64,000 nt of DNA from Dyadobacter sp. CY312 (GCF_021390535.1 NZ_JAJUXG010000008.1:372001-436000); one strand, 5' to 3'; shown: positions 26,835 to 36,226, numbered from the stretch's first letter. The notes: generated by a model not told the origin, from the letters alone. Program-made: numbers and translations.

Positions 26835-28370
26835 ATGTCTAAAAAAATCCAATCCGCGCTTATATCTGTTTATTATAAGGATGGACTTGAACCTTTGGTT
26901 CGTCTCTTGCACGAGAATGGTGTGAAACTGTACTCTACCGGCGGAACGCAAACATTCATTGAGAATCTTCAGATACCGGTTACGGCCGCGGAGGAGCTTA
27001 CCGGTTATCCTTCTATTTTTGGCGGACGAGTAAAAACTTTACATCCGGCGATTATGGGCGGAATTTTGTATCGTCGCGATGATGCAGGAGATGTTGCCCA
27101 GGCTGCTCAGTACAACATTCCGGCAATCGACCTTGTTGTGGTTGATTTGTATCCGTTTGAAGAAACAGTTGCCTCAGGTGCAAGTGAGGAAGATATTATT
27201 GAGAAAATAGACATTGGAGGAATTTCTCTGATTCGTGCTACGGCCAAGAATTTCAAAGACACATTGATCGTATCTTCAAGAAGCCAGTATGGTGCGGTTG
27301 TTGATTTGTTGTCTGCCAAAGGTGGTGCTACTGATTTTGAAGATCGTCGTCAATATGCAGGAGAAGCTTTTGCGGTTTCTTCACATTACGACGGTGCGAT
27401 CAATAGTTATTTTATTTCAAAAGAAGTGGCATCGGACGCTGCACTTTATGATTTCCAAAAACTGCCTTCCCAAACATTACGTTATGGTGAAAACCCACAC
27501 CAAAGTGCTACATATTTTGGCGACCTGGAAGGGATATTCGACAAATTGCACGGAAAGGAATTGTCATACAACAATTTGGTTGATGTAGATGCGTGCGTGA
27601 ACCTGATCGATGAATTCGTTGACGGTGATCCTACATTCGCAATTATTAAACATACCAATGCGTGCGGAATCGCGACAGCTGCCACTGCGAAGGAAGCTTA
27701 TGACAATGCCCTTGCCTGTGATCCCGTTTCTGCATTTGGTGGCGTTGTTATCACCAATTCAACAGTTGATCTGGCAACAGCGGAAGAACTTAACAAACTC
27801 TTCATGGAGATATTGATCGCTCCGGCTTATGAAGAGGATGCTTTGGCATTGTTGAAATCCAAGAAAAACAGAATATTGCTGAAACGCAACGCGGTTGAAC
27901 TTCCTAACGTGATGTTCAAAACGATATTGAATGGTGTGTTGGTACAGGATAAAGACTTGTCGACTGAGATTGCTTCACAGTTCACAACAGTTACAGAAAA
28001 AGCACCAACCGCGGATGAACTAAGTGCACTGGAATTTGCACTTAAAGTGTGCAAACATACCAAATCCAATACGATTGTTCTTGCTAAGGAAAATCAACTT
28101 CTTGCAAGTGGAACGGGACAGACATCCCGTGTGGATGCATTGCGCCAGGCAATTGACAAAGCAAAGGCATTCGGATTCGATTTGAATGGAGCTGTAATGG
28201 CGTCCGACGCGTTTTTTCCATTTGCTGACTGTGTAGAGATTGCGCATTTGGCTGGAGTTACAGCGGTGGTTCAGCCGGGTGGTTCTATTCGTGATAAAGA
28301 TTCAGTTGAGTATTGCAACGCAAATGGTTTAGCGATGGTGACCACCGGAGTGCGTCATTTCAAACACTAA
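26835..28370 (+). CDS. purH: Bifunctional AICAR formyltransferase / IMP cyclohydrolase
   Basis: Catalyses the last two steps of de novo IMP synthesis in the cytosol: formylation of AICAR using 10-formyl-THF, then ring closure. The 511 residues match the usual length. The N-terminal MGS-like cyclohydrolase domain shows LYSTGGTQTFI, GGRVKTLHPAIMGGIL and DLVVVDLYPFEETV. The C-terminal transformylase shows LRYGENPHQSATYFG, IKHTNACGIA, DPVSAFGGVV and SDAFFPFADCVEIA. No odd features. A strong terminator follows. Confidence 0.97.
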   Translation: MSKKIQSALISVYYKDGLEPLVRLLHENGVKLYSTGGTQTFIENLQIPVTAAEELTGYPSIFGGRVKTLHPAIMGGILYRRDDAGDVAQAAQYNIPAIDLVVVDLYPFEETVASGASEEDIIEKIDIGGISLIRATAKNFKDTLIVSSRSQYGAVVDLLSAKGGATDFEDRRQYAGEAFAVSSHYDGAINSYFISKEVASDAALYDFQKLPSQTLRYGENPHQSATYFGDLEGIFDKLHGKELSYNNLVDVDACVNLIDEFVDGDPTFAIIKHTNACGIATAATAKEAYDNALACDPVSAFGGVVITNSTVDLATAEELNKLFMEILIAPAYEEDALALLKSKKNRILLKRNAVELPNVMFKTILNGVLVQDKDLSTEIASQFTTVTEKAPTADELSALEFALKVCKHTKSNTIVLAKENQLLASGTGQTSRVDALRQAIDKAKAFGFDLNGAVMASDAFFPFADCVEIAHLAGVTAVVQPGGSIRDKDSVEYCNANGLAMVTTGVRHFKH

Positions 28371-28398
28371 AAGGCGAAAGCGATACATTTTATATAAA

Positions 28399-28436
28399 AT
28401 AACCGCAAATGCCTTGAAAGAGCCATTTGCGGTTAT
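28399..28436 (+). terminator. Terminator of purH
   Basis: Perfect inverted repeat ATAACCGCAAATG / CATTTGCGGTTAT (28399-28411 and 28424-28436) with a 12-nt loop, followed by TTTGTTT. The next gene starts only 17 bp downstream. Confidence 0.85.
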
Positions 28437-28453
28437 TTTGTTTACGGAGAAAT

Positions 28454-29365
28454 ATGGTCTTCGTTATCCGTCAGGTTAATTATATTCTCAATTTGAAAAC
28501 TTCCCGCTTACTCAACCGGTATTTTATCCCATTCGGGAAATACATTGTTGTGGGCGTGTTGGTTATTCTTTCCAGTCTGGCTTTTCTATATCCCCAGATT
28601 TTTAATTGTGAAATAATTCGATTTTCTGGTTTTAGAGCATTGAAACAAAATGTTTACGCCAGTTCATCAGTATCTTCTTCACAATCCAGGAAACTCTTGA
28701 AATACATCTCGCAGTCCGAAATGCGGGTGGACTCCTTTTATACCGGCAAGACTTCCAGACCGGTGATCATTGTCTGTAACAATCAGGAGGAGTATGTTAA
28801 ATATTGCCGCAGTACCGAAGGTGCCGGGTGCAGCCTGGGAACTCCATGGGGAAGCACATTTATTATCCTCAACATGCAGGAAGTCAATATTGATGTAATT
28901 AGCCACGAAATGAGCCATATTGAGCTTTTGACAAGGCTTGGTTGGTGGAAAACGACGATGCAGATTCCTCAATGGTTTAACGAAGGGATTGCGCTCATGC
29001 TGGATACAAGATTTGTGAGCGCCCGGCATCCCGTTGACCGGTATATGGAATACATGGACGAGTGGTTGTATTATACCAGGGGAGGGCAGGAGATTCTTGA
29101 ATTGGAAGACATTGAGTCGGTTAAAGATTTTTTCAGGGGAAATCAGCAGTATGTCATGCTTGCGTATATGACTTCGGGGCTGGAAGTGTCATACTGGCTA
29201 CACAACACTGGTTCAAAGGGAATGAGCCGACTTATCGCCGGCATGCAGGAAGGGCAAGGTTTTGAGTCGGCTTATCGGAATGCTGAACAACTAAATGGTG
29301 AAAACTCTAAACGCGCCAAGCTGCCTTTAAATCCGTTGAGGCGACCTTTGCCTGCCAGGGACTAA
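28454..29365 (+). CDS. Membrane-anchored HExxH putative metallopeptidase
   Basis: 303 residues from the ATG at 28454, which has GGAG five bases upstream; an earlier TTG lies inside the purH terminator and is unlikely. One N-terminal membrane helix (IVVGVLVILSSLAFLY) anchors a domain outside the cytosol. It contains a zinc-peptidase motif: H151-E152-M-S-H155 in SHEMSHIELL, and a likely third ligand E177 in QWFNEGIALML, 21 residues later, the gluzincin arrangement (peptidase MA-like). The upstream part resembles hypothetical proteins of Bacteroidota that carry GTPWGSTFIIL. The substrate is unknown. No operon partner is evident. Confidence 0.8.
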   Translation: MVFVIRQVNYILNLKTSRLLNRYFIPFGKYIVVGVLVILSSLAFLYPQIFNCEIIRFSGFRALKQNVYASSSVSSSQSRKLLKYISQSEMRVDSFYTGKTSRPVIIVCNNQEEYVKYCRSTEGAGCSLGTPWGSTFIILNMQEVNIDVISHEMSHIELLTRLGWWKTTMQIPQWFNEGIALMLDTRFVSARHPVDRYMEYMDEWLYYTRGGQEILELEDIESVKDFFRGNQQYVMLAYMTSGLEVSYWLHNTGSKGMSRLIAGMQEGQGFESAYRNAEQLNGENSKRAKLPLNPLRRPLPARD

Positions 29366-29449
29366 GGCTTGCGAGAGAGTAATTTTGGTAAAAATTAGGC
29401 GATTTTCGTTCAAATACACAAATATTGTACGTAGATGGTATATCGCAGG

Positions 29450-29481
29450 TTGCACTATTTTCTGAAAATAATGTACCTTTC
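29450..29481 (+). promoter_or_regulatory. Putative promoter of the sodium/sugar symporter gene
   Basis: TTG (29450-29452), a 21-bp spacer, then TACCTTTC (29474-29481), one mismatch from TAnnTTTG. It lies about 50 bp before the start codon. Confidence 0.35.
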
Positions 29482-29528
29482 GGTTTGAAGTGAATTTTGG
29501 TTAACACTTAATCTCTTATTGAATTTGT

Positions 29529-31160
29529 ATGCAACAGCTACAATTACCCGATTACATCATTTTCTTTGTTTATTTCATCATAGTTGCTGCTTACGGGTAC
29601 TATATCTACAACAGAAAAAAAACCGGAATAGAATCTACTAAGGACTTCTTTCTTGCAGAAGGATCGCTTACATGGTGGGCAATTGGAGCATCTTTGATCG
29701 CATCAAATATCTCTGCTGAACAATTTATTGGTATGTCAGGAAACGGCTTTTCCATGGGACTTGCTATTTCTACCTACGAATGGATGGCTGCTGTGACACT
29801 TATTGTCGTTGCAGTTTTTTTTATGCCCATTTATCTTAAAAATAAGATATGGACAATGCCTCAATTCCTTACGCAACGGTATAACAAGCAGGTGAGCTTA
29901 ATTATGGCGGTGTTCTGGCTTGGTCTTTACATCATGGTTAATCTTACGTCCATTCTGTACCTTGGAGCACTGGCGGTATCAGGAATATCCGGCCTCGATT
30001 TCTGGTTCTGCATGTGGAGTCTGGCCATTTTTGCCATCATCATTACCATTGGTGGGATGAAGGTTATCGGTTACACGGATGTTATTCAGGTGTTTTTCTT
30101 AATCATTGGTGGATTGGCCACATCTTATCTGGCGCTCAATCTGGTTTCAGGGGACGGGCTTATCACATTCGGTGGAATGGTAGATGGTTTCCATCAAATG
30201 AAAGCGAATCACGACGATCACTTCCACATGATTTTTAAGGAGTCAAGTCCTTTCTACTCTCAATTGCCAGGTCTGACTGTGTTATTTGGTGGTATGTGGA
30301 TTGTGAATTTGAACTATTGGGGTTGTAATCAATACATTACACAACGTGCGCTCGGGGCAGATTTGCCAACTGCAAGAAAAGGATTATTATTTGCTGCGGC
30401 TCTTAAATTGTTGATGCCGGCGCTGGTGGTTATACCAGGTATTGCTGCTTACGCACTTTACAGTAAGGGATTATTTGTAAATGAACTTACAGAGAATGGT
30501 GAAATCGTTGCCGATAAGGCTTATCCAGTTTTATTGGGACTTCTGCCTGTTGGTCTAAAAGGCTTGTCGTTTGCTGCATTAACAGCTGCTGTTGTTGCAT
30601 CACTTGCGGGAAAAGCCAACTCAATATCGACCATATTTACCCTGGATATTTTTAAAGAGTATTTCGGTAAAAACAAATCTGAGGAGCAACTTGTCAAAAT
30701 AGGAAGGCTGGTAATTGTAATATCTATGTTGCTTGCAATTGTTATCTCTCCATATATGGGTATTGATAAAAAAGGAGGTTTTCAGTTCATTCAGGAAATG
30801 ACCGGTTTGGTTTCACCAGGCGTATTTGCTGCATTTATTATGGGCTTCTTCTGGAAAAGGACCAATTCCGCGGGAGCTCTTTTTGCAATTGTAGGTGGTT
30901 TTATGATTGCACTCGCTATGCATAATAACTGGCCACCATTATCTCTGGTTGCAGACTGGACTACAATACCATTCCTTGACAGAATGGGTTGGGTTTTCTT
31001 AATATGTGTTGCGGTGATGATTGTGCTTGGTTTAACTATGCCTGACGAAAAGAAAGGACTGGAAATCGATGCGAAGATGTTCAAAGTGGATACCGTATTT
31101 GCAGTTGGGGCGGGTGTTGTATTAACAATTGTAATTATCCTTTACGCTACATTCTGGTAG
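29529..31160 (+). CDS. Sodium/sugar symporter (SSS family, vSGLT-like)
   Basis: Inner-membrane sodium:solute symporter of 543 residues with about 14 hydrophobic helices. The TM1-2 region ASNISAEQFIGMSGNGF and the following IST YEWMAAVTL closely recall Vibrio vSGLT, the Na+/galactose symporter. Other conserved stretches are WGCNQYITQRALGA and SSLAGKANSISTIFTLDIF-like ASLAGKANSISTIF. A sugar substrate is therefore likely, but which sugar is not determined. Its stop is 25 bp from a bidirectional terminator, with the cyclophilin gene convergent. Confidence 0.92.
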   Translation: MQQLQLPDYIIFFVYFIIVAAYGYYIYNRKKTGIESTKDFFLAEGSLTWWAIGASLIASNISAEQFIGMSGNGFSMGLAISTYEWMAAVTLIVVAVFFMPIYLKNKIWTMPQFLTQRYNKQVSLIMAVFWLGLYIMVNLTSILYLGALAVSGISGLDFWFCMWSLAIFAIIITIGGMKVIGYTDVIQVFFLIIGGLATSYLALNLVSGDGLITFGGMVDGFHQMKANHDDHFHMIFKESSPFYSQLPGLTVLFGGMWIVNLNYWGCNQYITQRALGADLPTARKGLLFAAALKLLMPALVVIPGIAAYALYSKGLFVNELTENGEIVADKAYPVLLGLLPVGLKGLSFAALTAAVVASLAGKANSISTIFTLDIFKEYFGKNKSEEQLVKIGRLVIVISMLLAIVISPYMGIDKKGGFQFIQEMTGLVSPGVFAAFIMGFFWKRTNSAGALFAIVGGFMIALAMHNNWPPLSLVADWTTIPFLDRMGWVFLICVAVMIVLGLTMPDEKKGLEIDAKMFKVDTVFAVGAGVVLTIVIILYATFW

Positions 31161-31184
31161 AATTCGGAAATAAGACAAAATAAG

Positions 31185-31219
31185 AAACGCCTGCTTTCCA
31201 TTTGGAGAGCAGGCGTTTT
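31185..31219. terminator. Bidirectional terminator between the symporter and ppiB
   Basis: Perfect 11-bp stem AAACGCCTGCT / AGCAGGCGTTT with a 12-nt loop and a short T-run. It lies between convergent genes. Confidence 0.85.
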
Positions 31220-31236
31220 GGTATCAAAGGACTCAA

Positions 31237-31683
31237 TTAAGCTACTTCTTCTTCGATAATTGTAATCTTCTGAATCTTGTCGCCCTGACGGATCAGGTCA
31301 ACCGTATCAACTCCTTCAACAACTTTACCGAAGCAGGTGTGATTGCCATCAAGGTGAGCCGTGTTATTTCTGCTGTGGCAGATAAAGAACTGAGAACCTC
31401 CTGTGTCACGTCCTGCGTGAGCCATAGAGAGTACACCACGGTCGTGGTATTGCTTACCATTCTTTACCTCGCATTTAATCGTGTAACCCGGACCTCCACG
31501 TCCTGTTCCTGTTGGATCTCCGCCTTGTACCATAAAATCAGGTATCACGCGGTGGAAAATTAGTCCGTCGTAAAAACCTTTTTTTGAAAGATCAACAAAG
31601 TTTTTCACGGCAATAGGAGCATCCTCATCATAAAATTCGATGAGCATGGTTCCTTTATCTGTGATCATTTCTGCTTTTGTCAT
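31237..31683 (-). CDS. Cyclophilin-type peptidyl-prolyl cis-trans isomerase
   Basis: Protein-folding enzyme of 148 residues, a single cyclophilin domain. Active-site motifs are FHRVIPDFMVQGGDPTGTG, the SQFFICH segment and HLDGNHTCFGKV; the usual Trp of the WLDGKH-type loop is replaced here by HLDGNH, which occurs in many small bacterial cyclophilins. No signal peptide is seen, so it is probably cytosolic. It is a monocistronic gene ending at a shared terminator. Confidence 0.94.
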   Translation of the reverse strand: MTKAEMITDKGTMLIEFYDEDAPIAVKNFVDLSKKGFYDGLIFHRVIPDFMVQGGDPTGTGRGGPGYTIKCEVKNGKQYHDRGVLSMAHAGRDTGGSQFFICHSRNNTAHLDGNHTCFGKVVEGVDTVDLIRQGDKIQKITIIEEEVA

Positions 31684-31807
31684 GTCTGTAAAAACGAAAT
31701 TTAAGATAAATTATAAAAAATGATATCCATATAAAACTATATGGATATCTGGTGCAAAGAAAAGCATATCACAGCTTTTCCTTACTACAAACGGTCAATA
31801 AAACTTA

Positions 31808-32605
31808 TTATGAGCCTGTTTCTAAGCGTGCGAATGACTTTGAATCAGCTTTGAGTGATGCGTTCTTTTTGTCGAGGTGAATTTCAGCAATACGCTCAAC
31901 AACTTCTCCGCTTCCCCATTCGCGGCTGCGTTCAGGATTGGAAAACCATTCCTTAACAGCAACAAGCTTATACATGTATTTCGTTGTTTCTGCGTTGAGT
32001 TTGAGCTTGAAGTAATCATCCTTGTTCTGGGCATTCATTCTATTCTGAATGTGTTGAGGTCCCGCGTTGAAAGCTGCTGCAACGAGCGTCCAGGATCCAA
32101 GCTGGCGGTGTAAGTCTCGCAAATATTTGGCGGCAGCATGAGTGGATTTAACCAAATGTTTTCTGTCGTCTCTTGTTGAGTCAACCACCAGTCCAAGAGA
32201 TTTAGCTGTAGATGGCATAAACTGCCAGTAGCCTCCCGCGCCTCTGTGAGATGTAACATCGTTACTCATGGCGCTCTCTATGATGGGAACATATTTAAAA
32301 TCGGCTGGTACTCCGTACTTTTTAAGGATGGTTTCTACTGTGCGCATCCTTTTTTCAGTGCTTGTCATCAGCTTACGAAATTGTGGATTATCGTAATTTC
32401 TGATCATTTTTTGATATCGCTGAGCGATGCGAAGCTCTGATAATGGTATAGCCTCGCCACAGAAGTCAATAGCAAGAAGATCTGAATTGATAGTGTTTGT
32501 ATTTTCTGTCAGTTCTTTCAGTTCTTTCTTTTCTACCTCCACCTCGCTCATGGATACTTTTCCCATTACTGCGATTGAGAAGGCAACAAAGATTAGTCGA
32601 ATCAT
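31808..32605 (-). CDS. Lytic transglycosylase (SLT domain, MltD-like)
   Basis: Cell-wall enzyme cleaving the MurNAc-GlcNAc bond with 1,6-anhydro product. I chose the ATG at 32605, which puts a signal peptide (MIRLIFVAFSIAVMGKVSMSE) first; an in-frame ATG 21 codons upstream would give 286 residues. The SLT domain has the catalytic Glu in PIIESAMSNDVTSHRGAGG, then YWQFMPSTAKSLGL and LVAAAFNAGPQHIQNRM, the standard family signature. No LysM repeats follow, unlike full MltD. Tail residues 230-265 are charged. The upstream region is long and AT-rich. Confidence 0.92.
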   Translation of the reverse strand: MIRLIFVAFSIAVMGKVSMSEVEVEKKELKELTENTNTINSDLLAIDFCGEAIPLSELRIAQRYQKMIRNYDNPQFRKLMTSTEKRMRTVETILKKYGVPADFKYVPIIESAMSNDVTSHRGAGGYWQFMPSTAKSLGLVVDSTRDDRKHLVKSTHAAAKYLRDLHRQLGSWTLVAAAFNAGPQHIQNRMNAQNKDDYFKLKLNAETTKYMYKLVAVKEWFSNPERSREWGSGEVVERIAEIHLDKKNASLKADSKSFARLETGS

Positions 32606-33091
32606 GCATTTTTTATTTCGTGAAACATAGGTTCTTTCCGGTGTGTATAATGCGTATAATGACTGCATTAAAGACTTTCCGAAGTTGCAAAGGTAACGGT
32701 ATTGAACAAATAAAATTTCATTTTTATGTAAAAAACTGATTTACAGCATCTTTTACTAGTTAGTAATAGTATTAATTCAATATGGTTGAATTTTGAAATA
32801 GAATAGAAGTACACAATAAATTGTGCTTTTCTCCGTAATTGAGCGAAATAATAGTTTGTAGTAGGTATATTTTACAAAAGCCAGAGAAAAATATAATATA
32901 TAACTATACCATGATTTGGTTAAAATGATAATAATTTAATAGCTGATAAACAGTTAGTTATATATTTATTTCTTTGAGTTTTGTGGTATAATAAGGCGAA
33001 ATAGGTCAAAATGGCTCTTTTTTCTCTTTTGGTGAAATATTCAAATTGACATCCTACATATTGTATCTTGCAATTCTGAACGTATGAATAT
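32606..33091. other. 486-bp AT-rich intergenic region
   Basis: Lies between the divergent transglycosylase and moeA genes and should hold both promoters. I see no convincing ORF, RNA gene or Moco riboswitch. One short perfect palindrome CACAAT-AA-ATTGTG occurs at 32812-32825. Confidence 0.55.
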
Positions 33092-34282
33092 ATGGTAACT
33101 GTAAACGAGGCAAAACAAAAAATTATTGCAAATACAGAGGTGCTCACCAGCATGAGCATGAAGCCATCGGAGTCACTCAATTACGTATTGTTTCAGGATG
33201 TTCGTGCGTCGATATCATTACCATCTTTCCGTCAGTCGTCTATGGATGGTTACGCAGTTCACGATTCGGACATCACTGCCAGAGGCACCGTTTTGGAGAT
33301 ATTGGCGGAAGCAAAAGCAGGCGAGGGAACTATGCAAGTATTACCTCCCGGTGCAGCAATGAGAATTTTTACAGGAGCCCCCGTTCCGGAAGGTGCAACT
33401 GCTGTAATTATGCAGGAGCGAACGACCCGAACCGGCAGTTTTGTTACAATTGAAGATTTCCCGGTAACTCCGGGTAGAAATATCAGAAGTATTGGACAGC
33501 AGATTATGAAGGGCTCAATAGCTCTTCCCCAAAATATATTGCTTACAGCCGGAGCAATCGGTTTTTTGTCAGGACTTAATGTTGAGGAAGTAAGTGTATA
33601 TCGGAAGCCAAAAATCGGTTTGCTTGTTACTGGAGATGAGTTAGTTCAAAATGGTAGTTCCATCAGGCATGGCCAGGTGTATGAATCCAACTCGTTGATG
33701 TTGCGAGCAGCGCTACAACAAGAAGGCGTAACCGATGTGGAAGTGCTGTATGCAAAGGACGATTTACGGGCAACAATTGATGCATTGGATGAATTGGCGG
33801 GCAGAAATGATATTGTGCTGGCGAGTGGTGGAATTTCAGTCGGAGATTATGATTTTGTAGGTGAAGCGCTGCAAAGCATCCGTGCCGAAACCATTTTTTA
33901 TAAGGTCAGACAAAAACCAGGAAAGCCTTTGTTGTTTGCACGAAGAAAGCAAACACTATTTTTTGCCTTGCCCGGGAATCCCGCATCCTCACTTGTGTGT
34001 TACTACGAGTACGTGCTTCCGGCAATTCGTAAAATGTCCGGGCGAAGCGATTACTTTTTAAGATCAGTGTCTATGCCTATCGAGCGCGGTTACAGTTTCG
34101 ACGGAGAAAGGGATGAATTCTTGAAAGCAACAGCAAATCAGGACGTTGTGATTCCGCTTGATGGACAGGAATCATTTGCACTACGCTCTTTTGCAATAGC
34201 TAATGCAATCATTTATTTGACTGTAAACCAGAATAAAGTGGAAGCCGGAGACCATGTAGAAGTTCATTTATTACCGGCCTGA
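33092..34282 (+). CDS. moeA: Molybdopterin molybdenumtransferase
   Basis: Inserts molybdate into adenylylated molybdopterin, the final step of Moco assembly, in the cytosol. The 396 residues cover the full MoeA length. Motifs are SSMDGYAVHDSD, GAPVPEGATAVIMQE, the MoCF domain LLVTGDELV, SGGISVGDYDFV and the substrate loop FALPGNPASSLVCYYEYVLP, followed by the beta-barrel domain IV. It opens a Moco operon: moaD starts 15 bp downstream. No fusion with MogA occurs here; that activity lies in the MoaC fusion further down. Confidence 0.96.
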   Translation: MVTVNEAKQKIIANTEVLTSMSMKPSESLNYVLFQDVRASISLPSFRQSSMDGYAVHDSDITARGTVLEILAEAKAGEGTMQVLPPGAAMRIFTGAPVPEGATAVIMQERTTRTGSFVTIEDFPVTPGRNIRSIGQQIMKGSIALPQNILLTAGAIGFLSGLNVEEVSVYRKPKIGLLVTGDELVQNGSSIRHGQVYESNSLMLRAALQQEGVTDVEVLYAKDDLRATIDALDELAGRNDIVLASGGISVGDYDFVGEALQSIRAETIFYKVRQKPGKPLLFARRKQTLFFALPGNPASSLVCYYEYVLPAIRKMSGRSDYFLRSVSMPIERGYSFDGERDEFLKATANQDVVIPLDGQESFALRSFAIANAIIYLTVNQNKVEAGDHVEVHLLPA

Positions 34283-34297
34283 GAAAATGACACAGTT

Positions 34298-34537
34298 ATG
34301 AGTATTCATGTAATGTATTTTGGGATGCTGGCAGAAATAACCGGCCAGACCAGTGAACAGTGGATGACGGATGATAATCTTACGGTAGGTAAGTTTCGCC
34401 GGCAGATAGAGGAAAAGTACCCTTTATTAAAAGATAAAAAGTTTAAAATTGCTGTAAACAAGCAAATCGCTGATGATTTTATTTTAGTGCCGCATCAGTC
34501 GGAATTGGCTTTGCTGCCTCCATTTGCCGGAGGCTGA
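34298..34537 (+). CDS. moaD: Molybdopterin synthase sulfur carrier subunit
   Basis: Small ubiquitin-like protein of 79 residues whose C-terminal Gly-Gly (LLPPFAGG) is turned into a thiocarboxylate that donates sulfur to precursor Z. It has the beta-grasp pattern MYFGMLAEITGQ and KFKIAVNKQIAD. It starts 15 bp after moeA and precedes moaE, its partner, by 145 bp. No MoeB-type activating enzyme is in the operon. Confidence 0.94.
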   Translation: MSIHVMYFGMLAEITGQTSEQWMTDDNLTVGKFRRQIEEKYPLLKDKKFKIAVNKQIADDFILVPHQSELALLPPFAGG

Positions 34538-34566
34538 TTTCCTCGCCCAAAAATTTGTTGCAATCC

Positions 34567-34629
34567 GATTGTCTGTGTTTCGTGGTCTATAATTTGTAGA
34601 TTTCATGCCTTATGAAATAAATGACAATC
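34567..34629 (+). other. Nested inverted repeats between moaD and moaE
   Basis: An outer 7-bp pair GATTGTC (34567-34573)/GACAATC (34623-34629) encloses an inner pair ATTTCAT/ATGAAAT (34600-34618). No T-tract follows, so it is not a standard terminator. It could be an mRNA structure or operator; function unknown. Confidence 0.35.
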
Positions 34630-34682
34630 AGATAAAACGAATTGTTTACTTTAAACTAAATACTGTTTAACTGAATCAAAGT

Positions 34683-35126
34683 GTGGATAAAATAAAAAAA
34701 ACTAAAAAGGTATTTGTTCAAGGCCCAATTAGTCCTGAATTCGTTGGGTCTTCCATTGCAAGTCACCAATCTAAGACGAATGTTGGCGCGCATGCTATTT
34801 TCCTGGGACAGATCAGAGCTGACCAAAAAGAGGAGGGAGTAGTCAGCGGGATTGAATACTCAGCTTATGAAGAGATGGCGGAGGAAGCCTTTCATCAGAT
34901 CCGCGAGGCGGCATTTGCCAGATTTGACCTCATTTGTATGCATATATACCACAGCCTTGGTATAGTACCAACGGGTCAGATCAGTCTTTTTGTTTTTGTC
35001 TCATCGGCTCACCGCAAGGTTTCGTTCGAAGCCTCAGAATACATCGTAGAGCAGATCAAAGCGAATGTGCCCATTTTTGGAAAGGAACTGACGGAAACGG
35101 GTTATTCCTGGAAAGAGAATAAGTGA
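34683..35126 (+). CDS. moaE: Molybdopterin synthase catalytic subunit
   Basis: Large subunit of molybdopterin synthase, which with MoaD converts precursor Z to molybdopterin. It has 147 residues from a GTG start. Motifs are HAIFLGQIRAD, GIEYSAYEEMAEEAF, HIYHSLGIVPTGQISLFVFVSSAHR and the C-terminal lysine-containing FGKELTETGYSWKENK. Standard order and length. It is 57 bp upstream of the moaC fusion in the same direction. Confidence 0.95.
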   Translation: MDKIKKTKKVFVQGPISPEFVGSSIASHQSKTNVGAHAIFLGQIRADQKEEGVVSGIEYSAYEEMAEEAFHQIREAAFARFDLICMHIYHSLGIVPTGQISLFVFVSSAHRKVSFEASEYIVEQIKANVPIFGKELTETGYSWKENK

Positions 35127-35183
35127 TCGGAGCATAAAAGCTGGTGCGAAAACTTCAATATAATTTTATAATAAAAGCATTTA

Positions 35184-36089
35184 ATGGTTGACATAACCCA
35201 CAAAAACAACACCTTACGGATTGCAACAGCCGAGGCGACAGTCAGTGTAAGCAAACCTGAAACCATTCTTGCGATCAAAAATCGGACTGTTCCGAAAGGA
35301 GATGTTTTTGAAATGGCAAAAGCTGCTGGTTTCCTGGCTGTAAAAAAAACACCTGATTTGCTTCCCGACTGCCACCCCATTCCTGTTGAATATACGGCTG
35401 TGAATTACCGGATTGAAGAATTGTCGGTGGTAATTGAACTGACGGTCAAAACGATCTATAAGACAGGTGTTGAAGTAGAGGCCATGCACGGAGCATCCGT
35501 AGTAGCACTCACCATGTATGATATGCTCAAACCGATTGATAAAGGCGTTGAGATTAATAACATACGATTGCTGGAAAAGAAGGGTGGGAAAAGTGACCGG
35601 AAACCAGTCCCCGGGAATCTAAAAACGGCTGTGATTGTTTGTTCGGATAGCATTGCAGCTGGTGTTGGAGAGGACAAATCGGGAAAGACAATTATTGAAA
35701 AGCTGAAATCGTCAGCAATTTCTGTTCAGGATTATAGCATTGTACCTGATGAAAAGTCTTCGATTCAGGAAAAAATTATTGGCCTGAAAAGTCTTCATTA
35801 CGATCTGATTCTGATTACAGGAGGCACCGGGCTATCGGCCAGAGACGTTACGCCTGAGGCTGTCAGCGAATTGATCGAAAGGGAAATTCCTGGCATAGCT
35901 GAAACTGCGCGACAATATGGACAGGAGCGGATACCTACCGCAATGCTTTCGCGTTCGGTTGCCGGGTTGATCGGAGATACGTTAGTGATTACAATGCCGG
36001 GTAGTACCGGAGGTGTTACCGAATATATGGATGCTCTTTTTCCGCACGTATTACACATTTTTAGCGTTATCCGGGGAACGAGACATTAG
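35184..36089 (+). CDS. moaCB: Bifunctional MoaC / MoaB-MogA fusion (cyclic pyranopterin phosphate synthase and molybdopterin adenylyltransferase)
   Basis: Fusion of two Moco enzymes, 301 residues. The N-terminal MoaC part (about 1-140) has KNRTVPKGDVFEMAKAAGF, LLPDCHPIPV and VEVEAMHGASVVALTMYDM, and would act with MoaA to make cyclic pyranopterin phosphate. A short basic linker (KKGGKSDRKPVPG) leads to a MoaB/MogA part (about 150-301) with VIVCSDS, ILITGGTGLSARDVTPEA and MPGSTGGVTEYMDALFPHVLHIF, for adenylylation of molybdopterin. Such fusions are known in Bacteroidota. It supplies the MogA-like step missing elsewhere in the operon. Confidence 0.94.
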   Translation: MVDITHKNNTLRIATAEATVSVSKPETILAIKNRTVPKGDVFEMAKAAGFLAVKKTPDLLPDCHPIPVEYTAVNYRIEELSVVIELTVKTIYKTGVEVEAMHGASVVALTMYDMLKPIDKGVEINNIRLLEKKGGKSDRKPVPGNLKTAVIVCSDSIAAGVGEDKSGKTIIEKLKSSAISVQDYSIVPDEKSSIQEKIIGLKSLHYDLILITGGTGLSARDVTPEAVSELIEREIPGIAETARQYGQERIPTAMLSRSVAGLIGDTLVITMPGSTGGVTEYMDALFPHVLHIFSVIRGTRH

Positions 36090-36101
36090 GAGGAGGCAAT
36101 T

Positions 36102-36168
36102 TAGCGAAGGGGAGCCAGTATTTAGTAAATGGTTTAAAGTGGACAGATGACTGCTTCTTCGCTATTTT
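36102..36168 (+). other. Long hairpin between moaCB and moaA
   Basis: TAGCGAAG (36102-36109) pairs perfectly with CTTCGCTA (36157-36164), with an inner CAGT/ACTG pair, and TTTTAA follows. It could be a weak terminator, an attenuator or a processing site ahead of moaA. It does not resemble the Moco RNA motif as far as I can see. Confidence 0.4.
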
Positions 36169-36226
36169 AAATAATCAAAATTATAAATTCTGCGTTTCAC
36201 TACAAGGGAATTTTAAGAAATACACA

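Noticed and set aside
28427..28453. TTG start giving nine more residues to the HExxH protein
   Set aside because: It lies inside the purH terminator stem; the ATG at 28454 has GGAG at good spacing.
36090..36226. Moco riboswitch upstream of moaA
   Set aside because: A hairpin exists, but I cannot match the known Moco motif by eye; listed only as structure.
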